From: Clostridia bacterium
GTDB lineage: Bacteria; Bacillota; Clostridia; Oscillospirales; Acutalibacteraceae
DNA length: 8,186 nt
Assembly: GCA_017559885.1 (NCBI GenBank)
Contig: JAFYQN010000177.1
Coordinates: forward strand, 1-8,186
Direction: 5' to 3'
Of the stretch, positions 1 to 6,487 are shown piece by piece. Within the stretch, counting starts at the first letter, position 1. The number at the start of each line of letters is the position of its first letter. The translations under genes were made by a program, and so were the position numbers. The notes under the pieces are model-generated. The model was not told the DNA's origin. It saw only the letters and a list, made by a program, of their open reading frames with translations, and ran no database searches.

Positions 1-1
1 T

Positions 2-1321
2 ATGGCATATATTGCAGAAAATATCGGTGTTGAGTATTATTCACAATCTGACCTTGATCTTCTTTATGAATATTTTGATCAGACCTTGACCCTTCTTTCA
101 AAATATACCGAATACAATAAAAAGATTAACGTTAAGTTTGTTGATCCGCAATCTACCGAGTTTTCGGCAATAACCGCTAATTACCCCAATTACGATCTTA
201 CTTACGGTGATATGTTGATAACAAGCAAAGTAAACGGTAACGAGCGTATAAAGGTTTTATCTTTTGAAGATATTTACGTGCTTACTCAAGATTCCTCATA
301 TGCTTCATATGGATATATATCATACACACTTACCGCTAACCGCCTTGAAACTGCTCTTACAAGCGCGATTGCTTACGTAACAAGCGCCGACAGTAAAAAG
401 GTTGCTATACTTTCAGGTCACAGCAATAATAGTTATACCGAAGCTTATCAAGAATTGCTTACCCTCAATAACTATGATATAACAGAAATTTCCGATAAGA
501 TGGTTACGTCTATTTCAAGCGACTACGACGCTATTATAATTTGCGCTCCTACAATTGATTTTATAGGTAGCGAACTTGACGTTATATCCGACTATCTTGA
601 AAATGATGGAAAGATGGGCAAGGGCCTTATCTTCTTTGCTGATGCTGCAGGTCCTGACCTACCAGTTTTATATGATTTCCTTAAGCAGTGGGGTATTGAA
701 ATAAATGACGGCCTTGTTGTTGAAACAGATAGTGCCAACTACGTAGAAGGAAAACCTTCTACCATTGGTATTTTCCCCACTATATTAGAAGATGATGACA
801 TTACATCTACTATGTCGTTTGCAGTTTCCGGTTACAATGTTCCTATGAAAACTTGCGACGCTTCTACATACGAAAGAAAAGCAACGTCACTTATGCTAAC
901 AAGCAAAAACGTAGTTGTTGCTCCAAAGGGTGCCTCTGCAGACTGGGCTGATTATACCGATGACGACAAAACACAATTTGACTGCGTAATTCAATCGGTT
1001 GAAAGCGACTACGATAAAGACAACAATAAATTAACAAGTTACGTTATGGCTTTTTCAAGCGTAGAGTTTGTTCAATCAACCTGGGCTTCATACGATAACC
1101 TTGACAATCAAGATATCGTTATGGCATGTACCGACCGCGCAAGTCACGTTGACGATACATCTAAAGTATTTACTTCCAAGGTTATTACCAACCAAAGCTT
1201 TGCAAGTTCAGTAACAGAAAACAGCGTTAAAGTTATGATTGTTATCTTTATGGTTATAATTCCTATCGCGACAATAGCATCCGGTATTGTAATATTCATA
1301 AGGAGAAGAAACGCACGATGA
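2..1321 (+). CDS. GldG-family ABC transporter auxiliary protein (5' partial)
   Basis: The reading frame is open from the window edge to a TGA at 1319-1321 (439 visible codons). The ATG at position 2 is probably internal, because the protein lacks the N-terminal membrane helix expected in this family and opens directly in the conserved region. Visible residues 1-50 end in a KINVKFVDPQ stretch, as in GldG/ABC_transp_aux proteins. Residues 134-143 (VAILSGHSNN) match the beta-strand plus 'GH' signature (often TGHGE) that opens the IFT52/GldG-like domain. An alternating beta/alpha region follows to about residue 240. The C-terminus (about 411-433) is one hydrophobic helix ending in RRRNAR, so most of the protein should lie outside the cell with a short basic cytoplasmic tail. 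Proteins of this type accompany an ABC-2 permease and an ATPase. In Bacteroidetes the system supports gliding, but in Firmicutes the substrate is unknown. The family call is fairly firm; the function is not known. Confidence 0.8.
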   Translation: MAYIAENIGVEYYSQSDLDLLYEYFDQTLTLLSKYTEYNKKINVKFVDPQSTEFSAITANYPNYDLTYGDMLITSKVNGNERIKVLSFEDIYVLTQDSSYASYGYISYTLTANRLETALTSAIAYVTSADSKKVAILSGHSNNSYTEAYQELLTLNNYDITEISDKMVTSISSDYDAIIICAPTIDFIGSELDVISDYLENDGKMGKGLIFFADAAGPDLPVLYDFLKQWGIEINDGLVVETDSANYVEGKPSTIGIFPTILEDDDITSTMSFAVSGYNVPMKTCDASTYERKATSLMLTSKNVVVAPKGASADWADYTDDDKTQFDCVIQSVESDYDKDNNKLTSYVMAFSSVEFVQSTWASYDNLDNQDIVMACTDRASHVDDTSKVFTSKVITNQSFASSVTENSVKVMIVIFMVIIPIATIASGIVIFIRRRNAR

Positions 1322-2970
1322 GTGATTTTTTCGAAAAAAAGCAAAACGAATTAGAACAACCCCTCGTTGACGAAAACGTCAACGAGGACGCTTCTTCGGT
1401 AATTGACGAAGAAGAAAGCACGGTTTTTTCGGCACCAAAAGAACATAAACCCAAGAACAACTTTGCTTTAGGCGTAATTTTAGGAACTGTTTTAGGAAAA
1501 CTGTTCCCCCACCTTGTAATCTCCTCTATGGCAGTAAAATTAATTTCAGCTTTTCTTGCCGTTGCAATACTTGTTGGTGGAACTTTTGCCATTATAAAAC
1601 TAGTCCCCGAAATTACCGATGAAGAGGTTGAATCCACCTTTGAAACCATATCGGTAATAAAAGCCGACTCAGAAACCTTTGATAGCGTTACTGTAAAAAA
1701 TGAGCATGGCGATTTTAAATTTGTTCTCCAAAAAATAATCACAGGCGAAAACAACACCGCAACCAACACCTATTGGACAATCGAAGGTGTTGACCACTCA
1801 AAACTAAGCGAATCAAAGGTATCGTCAGTTATTAATTCTGCAGCAGAAGTGACCGCAACTCTTGAAGTTGATAAAAAGGTTGAAGAATGTGGTTTTGAAA
1901 AGCCACTCGTTAAAGTGTCGGTTGTTTCTACCGACGAGTCATACACATTTATCGTTGGCGATAAATCTCCCGATGGTTTTGGACATTATTTTACCGTTGA
2001 AGGTAGCAATAAAGTATACGTAGTTGGTTATGACGCATTCTCTGATTTCGAGTTCTCTTTACTTGATGTTTCTAATACATCGTCGATAGAAGCAACTGTA
2101 TTTGAGTCTGATACATCTTCTAACAAAGAAGCAGACGGTTCTTACGCATACTTTGATTCACTTAAAATTTCGGGTAAATTATTCCCCGAAATGATTACAA
2201 TAATTAACAATCCCGATGACAGCGAAACCGCAGGACTTACACCTTATATAATTACAACCCCCACCAAGCGTTATGCGGATTCAACAAGTTTGTCGTCCCC
2301 TGTTGCATTGTTCTCAAGCACGACTGCAATCGATGGTAACTACGCGTTAGATATTACTGATGAAACTTTAAAATTGTTTGGTCTTGATAACCCCGACGCT
2401 ATTATCACTATGACAATCAATGGCGAGTCAAAAACCTTTAAGTTTGCACTCGTTGACGAGTCTTACTGCGCTATCGTTTATGACGGTGCTACAATGATTC
2501 GCAAAGCGTATATTTCTTCGTTTGACTTCTTGTCATTCAAGCCGGAAGACTTTTACTATAAGAGTTTGTTTATGAACTCAATAAACGATATCACAGGTCT
2601 TATACTTACCGATAATGACGGTGAGGTTAAGTTTGATATATACGATAAAGAAGATTCCGATTCTGGCAGTACATATACAGCTTGCGTAGGTGACAAAAAT
2701 GTTACAAAAGGATTTTACGGATATTATAATGATTTTGTAAATATTCAATGCAGTAATTTTGAGGTTGTTAAGGTTTCAGGCAAACCCAATTGCACCATAA
2801 GATTTACCTTCCACAAGGGCGAAGATAAAGTTGTTGAGTTTTACAAGGTAAGTGAAACGGCATATCAATATCGTATAGACGGAATAGATATGGGCAAAAT
2901 TACTTCTTCTGCATATAACAAAATGATTAAAAATCTTAGAACAATTGCAGATGGCGGAACAGTAAATTAA
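1318..2970 (+). CDS. DUF4340 domain-containing membrane-anchored protein
   Basis: This 550-residue protein starts at an ATG that overlaps the previous stop as ATGA. The AGGAG at 1301-1305 provides the ribosome site, so the two genes are translationally coupled. Residues 1-48 are acidic and polar and probably cytoplasmic. Residues 50-70 are mildly hydrophobic, and 73-95 form a clear membrane helix; the rest (97-550) should be extracellular. That part is beta-rich and holds at least two copies of the DUF4340 pattern. Copy one has ECGFEKP at 190-196 followed by a strand reading TFIVGD. Copy two has LFGLDNP at 353-359 followed by TFKFAL. DUF4340 proteins regularly follow GldG-like genes in clostridial ABC loci and are presumed to be extracytoplasmic partners of the permease. 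No catalytic motif is visible. The start region contains unusual inverted repeats (annotated separately). A strong terminator follows 10 bases after the TAA. Confidence 0.82.
   Translation: MSDFFEKKQNELEQPLVDENVNEDASSVIDEEESTVFSAPKEHKPKNNFALGVILGTVLGKLFPHLVISSMAVKLISAFLAVAILVGGTFAIIKLVPEITDEEVESTFETISVIKADSETFDSVTVKNEHGDFKFVLQKIITGENNTATNTYWTIEGVDHSKLSESKVSSVINSAAEVTATLEVDKKVEECGFEKPLVKVSVVSTDESYTFIVGDKSPDGFGHYFTVEGSNKVYVVGYDAFSDFEFSLLDVSNTSSIEATVFESDTSSNKEADGSYAYFDSLKISGKLFPEMITIINNPDDSETAGLTPYIITTPTKRYADSTSLSSPVALFSSTTAIDGNYALDITDETLKLFGLDNPDAIITMTINGESKTFKFALVDESYCAIVYDGATMIRKAYISSFDFLSFKPEDFYYKSLFMNSINDITGLILTDNDGEVKFDIYDKEDSDSGSTYTACVGDKNVTKGFYGYYNDFVNIQCSNFEVVKVSGKPNCTIRFTFHKGEDKVVEFYKVSETAYQYRIDGIDMGKITSSAYNKMIKNLRTIADGGTVN
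1362..1387. repeat. Perfect 11-bp inverted repeat with AAAA loop inside the DUF4340 gene
   Basis: The left arm CCTCGTTGACG (1362-1372) and right arm CGTCAACGAGG (1377-1387) are exact reverse complements around AAAA (1373-1376). The arms encode part of PLVDENVNED, starting 44 bases after the start codon. No T-run follows, so this is not an intrinsic terminator. In RNA it would form a stable hairpin near the translation start. In DNA it has the symmetry of a protein-binding operator. The structure is seen directly; any role is inference. Confidence 0.75.
1391..1414. repeat. Second perfect inverted repeat, 8 bp, directly after the first
   Basis: The left arm CTTCTTCG (1391-1398) and right arm CGAAGAAG (1407-1414) are exact reverse complements around an 8-base loop. 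It begins three bases after the 1362-1387 repeat ends. A T6 run at 1424-1429 lies nine bases further on, too far for a standard intrinsic terminator. The arms encode Ala/Ser and Glu-rich codons, so part of the symmetry could come from simple codon choice (TCT TCG against GAC GAA GAA). Confidence 0.6.
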
Positions 2971-2973
2971 GTT

Positions 2974-3006
2974 AAAAAAATCAGCATCGTAAGATGCTGA
3001 TTTTTT
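2974..3006. terminator. Bidirectional intrinsic terminator between convergent genes
   Basis: A perfect 8-bp stem, TCAGCATC (2981-2988) with GATGCTGA (2993-3000), closes on a GTAA tetraloop. It is flanked by A7 at 2974-2980 and T6 at 3001-3006. Read on the plus strand it gives a hairpin plus U-run after the DUF4340 gene. Read on the minus strand it does the same, beginning three bases after the stop codon of the GH95 gene. The intergenic gap is only 39 bases, so one hairpin probably serves both genes. Confidence 0.9.
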
Positions 3007-3009
3007 GTT

Positions 3010-5619
3010 TTAAAACATTTTATTATTTACTTTAAATCTTAGTTTGTAGCGTTCTTCTTCCAAAACGCTTGCAGGATGCATAACCGTAAGTGCGCCGTTA
3101 TCAGAAGCGTTGTATCCGTCGTCGCAAACTATTACCTTATAGGTCAAACGCCCGCGATTATGGGTATTATAATCTTCGTCTGTAAACCAATCATCTACCG
3201 TTTCACCAAGAAGTTTATAGTCACTATCGTTATTTTCAGCGCGATAAACGGCACATTTTTTACCAAGAGAATTCCAAGACAAATAAACGCCATTTTTCTG
3301 CCAAGTGGAAGTAAGATTATCAACAATCACTCGCGTGCTTACGGATTTTAAATTTTCTACCGTGTAAACGTTTCCAATTTCGGTATCAAATTCAATAAAC
3401 GGCGTATTTATTTTAACGTTAACTGCATTGCCGTTTATGTCTTTTATTATAGTATCGTTTTTTACGCCGTCATAACGCATAATAAATCTTTTGCCAGAAT
3501 TTGATTTAATCTTTAAAAGATTAACCTTACCGTCTTTGTAATCGCAATCAATGGTAAAATTACCACGCGCTTTTAGGCCTTTAAACGAAACGTTTTTCCA
3601 AGCATCAGGCAACGATGGCAGTAAAGATACGTATCCTTCGTGACTTTGAAGCACCATTTCGGTCATACCCGCAGTCGCGCCAAAGTTACCGTCAATTTGG
3701 AACGGTGGATGTACGTCCCAAAGATTTGGATAGGTGCGCTCACGAAGCAAATTTTGAAGCAGTAGATAACAGTGATTTCCATCCCCTACTCGCGCCCAAG
3801 CGTTAAGACGGTGGGCCAATGCCCAACCCGTAGATTTATCGCCACGCATTTGCAAAGTTAAACGCGCCGCATCAAGCCACGCAGGCGTACTGTGTGTAAC
3901 CGTGCTACCTGGCGTTATTGCCACAAGTTGAGAAATATGACGATGGTTTGCCTCGCCTATTTCACCATAAAAATGTTCTTCGTCATATTCTTTTATTTGC
4001 CCGCTATAACCGATTTGAACGGGTCCGTAAAAATCAAGTTGTTCTTTTTCAAGTTTTGTTGTTTCGTCGGTTACGTCTAAAATTTTTGAACATTTTAAAT
4101 CATCGACTGCATTTTCATAAATAAACTGTTGGTCAAAACCACAACCTATAGTAAGGCAGTACTGTTGTTGTTTGTGTTGTTGCACCCATTGACCCGAAAG
4201 AATTTGCTCGGGTGACGCCGAATAACTACATAGATATCTACCGTCGTAATTCTTGACGCATTTAGTCAAGAACTTTGACATACCGTGAATTACAGGATAG
4301 GTATACTCTTTAAGTATCTCTTCATCTTGGGTAAAATCATAGTAATCCCAAAACATTTTACTAGTCATACCGCCTGTACCGGGACCTGAGTGGGTATGTT
4401 TTCCAACACCTTCAATCTCGTACATAAAGGCGCCCGTGCCTATTATCCAACCGCACTCGCCCTCGCCTTCGACGTAGTTTTCGGGGCAAAGTTCTTTTAT
4501 CCAATTAGACGCGTGATTTGACGCCGCTTTTTGATACGCCTTCCAATACTCGGCATACGCTTTAAAACATTCAGCAAGGTTTGTGCTAAACGACGGCCAG
4601 TAGTTCATTTGTACGTTTATATTATGCCATATTCCGCTACCCCAAGGTGATTTATCGTGTACCGACCATGCACCTTGAAGTGACGCAGGCGGCGTACCCT
4701 CGCGCGAGGATGACACAAGCAAATGTCTGCCATAAGCATAATACAACTCTTCTAAATAAAGTTCAGCATTTCTATTTTGGTAAGATATCAGCAACTCTTC
4801 AGTACTGCGACCATCATCACTGCCACCCAAATCAAACTGTACCCTGTCAATAAGTTCACAATAGTCTTTTAAATGGCGTGAATATAGTTGATCCCAACCA
4901 AGTTGTACTGCGTTGTTTATACATTTAACAACTGCATCGTGGGGGTCGTTGCCCATTGCTTTATGATTGCCGTCTAAAAATACCTCAGGACAAAGTTTGT
5001 ATGACGTATCAAGCGTATAATAAAGTTTTGTATCGTTAGCGTCTTTTACCGTAAGAGTGTTATCATTTATCACCAACTCACCGTCGGTCACTATCGAAAG
5101 GCGCGCTTCATAAACAAGTTCACGAGAAGGCAATGTTCCACGCATAACAATTGTGTCGCCGTCTAAAAATACCTCGCCTGTTCTTCCGCCTTCCTCTATA
5201 GGACGCTCGTTAAGGTATGGTATTACAAGTCGCGCGTCAAAACTAATTTTCCCGCCTTGCGTTTTTATTCGATACGCAAAAACCTTATCGACGTAACTTA
5301 CAAACGCCTCGCGACGTACCCTTATGGTATTCACATCGTAAACCGAATATACAACACCTGTATTAAGATTTAAACCGCGCTCGTAATTGATAGCGCCATT
5401 ATGGTTAAAATCAATAAACACCTCGCCAAAATTAGATACGCCACCATAACTATACGTATTTGCAAAAGTGTTGGTTGTAAACTGTATTCTCTCGCTTATA
5501 GTACCGCCAAAAACACTTGCGCCAAAATGGCCGTTGCCTATAGGAAGCGAATATTTTTCCCAACCCTCGTTACTATTTTCGGCAGGAGTAAAATATCTCA
5601 TTATAAGTTCTTTTTTCAT
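3010..5619 (-). CDS. GH95-family glycoside hydrolase (alpha-L-fucosidase/alpha-L-galactosidase family), with C-terminal Fn3-like domain
   Basis: The chosen start (MKKELIMRYF) gives 869 residues. The frame is open 27 codons further upstream, but those codons contain the promoter; an AAAGGG at 5631-5636 fits the ATG at 5617-5619. The N-terminal beta domain has LPIGNGHFGASVFGG at 25-39. The (alpha/alpha)6 catalytic domain has WHNINVQMNYW (331-341), SPE (469-471), NHRHISQL (558-565), DKSTGWALAHRLNAWAR (594-610) and PPFQIDGNFG (638-647). By comparison with the Bifidobacterium bifidum enzyme AfcA, Asn333/Asn335 with Asp643 would form the base system and Glu471 the acid; this alignment is from memory. 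There is no signal peptide, so the enzyme should act in the cytoplasm on imported or internal oligosaccharides. Residues about 760-848 look like a fibronectin III fold (VYLSW, CAVYRA, YKVIVCDDGYNAS). Odd points are the loss of the usual NEDxLWxG-type segment near residues 48-60 and Gln564 where His is common. Family certain enough; substrate unresolved. Confidence 0.85.
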   Translation of the reverse strand: MKKELIMRYFTPAENSNEGWEKYSLPIGNGHFGASVFGGTISERIQFTTNTFANTYSYGGVSNFGEVFIDFNHNGAINYERGLNLNTGVVYSVYDVNTIRVRREAFVSYVDKVFAYRIKTQGGKISFDARLVIPYLNERPIEEGGRTGEVFLDGDTIVMRGTLPSRELVYEARLSIVTDGELVINDNTLTVKDANDTKLYYTLDTSYKLCPEVFLDGNHKAMGNDPHDAVVKCINNAVQLGWDQLYSRHLKDYCELIDRVQFDLGGSDDGRSTEELLISYQNRNAELYLEELYYAYGRHLLVSSSREGTPPASLQGAWSVHDKSPWGSGIWHNINVQMNYWPSFSTNLAECFKAYAEYWKAYQKAASNHASNWIKELCPENYVEGEGECGWIIGTGAFMYEIEGVGKHTHSGPGTGGMTSKMFWDYYDFTQDEEILKEYTYPVIHGMSKFLTKCVKNYDGRYLCSYSASPEQILSGQWVQQHKQQQYCLTIGCGFDQQFIYENAVDDLKCSKILDVTDETTKLEKEQLDFYGPVQIGYSGQIKEYDEEHFYGEIGEANHRHISQLVAITPGSTVTHSTPAWLDAARLTLQMRGDKSTGWALAHRLNAWARVGDGNHCYLLLQNLLRERTYPNLWDVHPPFQIDGNFGATAGMTEMVLQSHEGYVSLLPSLPDAWKNVSFKGLKARGNFTIDCDYKDGKVNLLKIKSNSGKRFIMRYDGVKNDTIIKDINGNAVNVKINTPFIEFDTEIGNVYTVENLKSVSTRVIVDNLTSTWQKNGVYLSWNSLGKKCAVYRAENNDSDYKLLGETVDDWFTDEDYNTHNRGRLTYKVIVCDDGYNASDNGALTVMHPASVLEEERYKLRFKVNNKMF

Positions 5620-5630
5620 AAACCAACACG

Positions 5631-5636
5631 CCCTTT
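5631..5636 (-). promoter_or_regulatory. Ribosome binding site deciding the GH95 start
   Basis: Minus-strand AAAGGG lies 11 bases before the ATG at 5617-5619. It rules out the longer reading from 5700, because that ATG lies upstream of the promoter's -35 box, in the preceding terminator. Confidence 0.6.
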
Positions 5637-5652
5637 TGAAATATTTACCTTT

Positions 5653-5681
5653 ATTATATACTCTAATCAAAAACTTTTCAA
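5653..5681 (-). promoter_or_regulatory. Sigma-A promoter of the GH95 gene
   Basis: On the minus strand, TTGAAA (5681-5676) and a perfect TATAAT (5658-5653) are separated by exactly 17 bases. Transcription should begin near 5646, giving a leader of about 27 bases before the ATG. No room remains for a riboswitch. The -35 box begins one base after the T-run of the upstream gene's terminator, so the two elements are fused end to end. No clear catabolite-repression (cre) palindrome was found by eye. Confidence 0.85.
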
Positions 5682-5682
5682 C

Positions 5683-5714
5683 AAAAAAGAAGATGCTCAC
5701 AAGAGCATCTTCTT
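5683..5714 (-). terminator. Intrinsic terminator of the PQTGD surface protein gene
   Basis: A perfect 12-bp stem pairs 5714-5703 with 5698-5687 around a 4-base loop (5702-5699). On the minus strand it is followed by TTTT, G, TT. It lies 17 bases after the stop codon of the small surface protein gene and should isolate that gene from the GH95 gene. The stem core AAGATGCT is also present in the 2981-3000 terminator. Confidence 0.88.
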
Positions 5715-5730
5715 AAAATTTTAGTTTAGA

Positions 5731-6312
5731 TTATTTTGAATAAACTTTCTTAACACCAAAACCAAAAGCTGCAACACCAAGCATTACAACCAAAGCCCAA
5801 ACCATTGTCATATCACCGGTTTGAGGAGCAGAAGGAGACTTATCTGCGCCGCTTGCAACGTTAGGATCGGTCTTAACGTTGTCATAGTTACCACAAACGA
5901 TAACTGCTGTGTTAAGCTTAATTGTCATTTCGGTAGAAGTAAGACTACCTTTAACAATTTCATAGTCGGTACCTGCAACTGCGTCAACAGTTTTGGTAGC
6001 GGCAAGTGCCTTAACAGCGCTTAATGTAATGACATCTGATTTTGCAGGAGCAGAAACGCCTGTTGCGGTTTCTTGCTTGTAAACGCTCCAACTGTTAAAA
6101 GTACCATACTTTGAATTTGCTTTAACTGTAATTGTTGTGCCGGCATCAAAAGTATACTCAGTGTCTACCTTACCTGCAGGATTAACAACGTCTGCCTTTC
6201 TTACAGTTACGGTAACCTTTTCGTTAGCTGATGGACTTTCTGCAGCAAATGCTGTTACAGAGAAGCAACAAATCATTACTATGCTAAGTACTAATGCGAT
6301 TATCTTTTTCAT
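5731..6312 (-). CDS. Small secreted protein with PQTGD sortase-type cell-wall anchor
   Basis: The 193-residue protein begins with a signal peptide: Lys2-Lys3, a hydrophobic core at 4-19 and a likely signal peptidase I cut after Ala23 (AFA/AES). The C-terminus is a wall-sorting signal: APQTGD (162-167), a hydrophobic helix (169-187) and a basic tail KKVYSK. The first sorting position is Ala instead of Leu, resembling the (S/N/P)PxTG signals used by Clostridioides difficile sortase B. The mature part is Thr/Val/Ala-rich and probably beta-structured. GTTITVKANSKYGTFNSW (58-75), then TEMTIKLNTAVIVCGNYDN (127-145), loosely resembles one divergent copy of the 'bacterial repeat' fold found in surface proteins (low confidence). 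An ACGGAGG ribosome site ends nine bases before the ATG. It has its own promoter and terminator, so it is monocistronic. The sortase is not in this window. The specific function is unknown; candidates are a surface structural protein or adhesin fragment. Confidence 0.82.
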   Translation of the reverse strand: MKKIIALVLSIVMICCFSVTAFAAESPSANEKVTVTVRKADVVNPAGKVDTEYTFDAGTTITVKANSKYGTFNSWSVYKQETATGVSAPAKSDVITLSAVKALAATKTVDAVAGTDYEIVKGSLTSTEMTIKLNTAVIVCGNYDNVKTDPNVASGADKSPSAPQTGDMTMVWALVVMLGVAAFGFGVKKVYSK

Positions 6313-6359
6313 TTTTACAAACCTCCGTAAAAAATATAAAATACAACTATACGGGTAAT

Positions 6360-6388
6360 ATTATAAAGCATAACGTTTAAAAAGTAAA
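6360..6388 (-). promoter_or_regulatory. Promoter of the PQTGD surface protein gene
   Basis: A perfect minus-strand TATAAT (6365-6360) has TTTACT (6388-6383) 17 bases upstream, which matches four of six -35 positions. Transcription would begin near 6353 with a leader of about 40 bases that contains the GGAGG site at 6326-6322. The promoter is divergent to that of prfC. Confidence 0.7.
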
Positions 6389-6391
6389 GTC

Positions 6392-6415
6392 TTTTTTTAA
6401 AAAAATATATTTTTT
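6392..6415. promoter_or_regulatory. A/T tract between divergent promoters (UP-element-like)
   Basis: A run of seven T, seven A, TATAT and further T forms 24 bases with no G or C. It lies directly upstream of the -35 boxes of both divergent promoters (four bases from one and two from the other). A-tracts in this position commonly raise promoter strength by contacting the RNA polymerase alpha subunit and by bending DNA. The composition and position are seen; the role is inferred. Confidence 0.5.
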
Positions 6416-6416
6416 C

Positions 6417-6445
6417 TTGATACCTACTTCATTTTATGGTAAACT
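6417..6445 (+). promoter_or_regulatory. Extended -10 promoter of prfC
   Basis: TTGATA (6417-6422) and TAAACT (6440-6445) are separated by 17 bases, and TGG directly before the -10 gives an extended -10 element. Transcription would begin near 6452, giving a 5' leader of about 36 bases. A second perfect TATAAT at 6464-6469 has no -35 partner and lies too close to the ribosome site to be a useful start. Confidence 0.65.
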
Positions 6446-6487
6446 CTATATGATTTTACTTTATATAATATATTAAGGAGCAGTATC

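Noticed and set aside
1424..1429. T6 run after the second intragenic hairpin as an intrinsic terminator
   Set aside because: The run starts nine bases after the stem ends, and the stem is short with an 8-base loop, so it does not fit a standard terminator.
1296..1769. Minus-strand open frame of 157 codons at the start of the DUF4340 gene
   Set aside because: It is antisense to a coherent membrane protein gene, with no recognisable domain or translation signal.
2448..2461. Short inverted repeat ACTCG-TTGA-CGAGT in the DUF4340 gene
   Set aside because: A 5-bp stem is expected by chance at this length. It repeats the word CTCGTTGACGA seen at 1363, most simply because both sites encode LVDE.
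5620..5700. Longer GH95 start at 5700 adding 27 residues
   Set aside because: That ATG is upstream of the TTGAAA/TATAAT promoter, inside the preceding terminator stem, and has no ribosome site. The start at 5619 has AAAGGG upstream and fits the family's N-terminus.
5401..5724. Plus-strand open frame of 107 codons antisense to the GH95 gene's 5' end
   Set aside because: It lies mostly within the GH95 gene on the opposite strand, has no ribosome site and encodes no recognisable protein.
6265..6270. Cys15-Cys16 in the signal peptide of the PQTGD protein as a lipoprotein lipobox
   Set aside because: The residues before the Cys pair (V-M-I) do not make a lipobox, the pair sits inside the hydrophobic core, and a good AFA signal peptidase I site follows at residue 23.
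6464..6469. Perfect TATAAT just before prfC as a second promoter
   Set aside because: No -35 element is present at 16-18 bases upstream, and the predicted start would fall inside the ribosome binding site.
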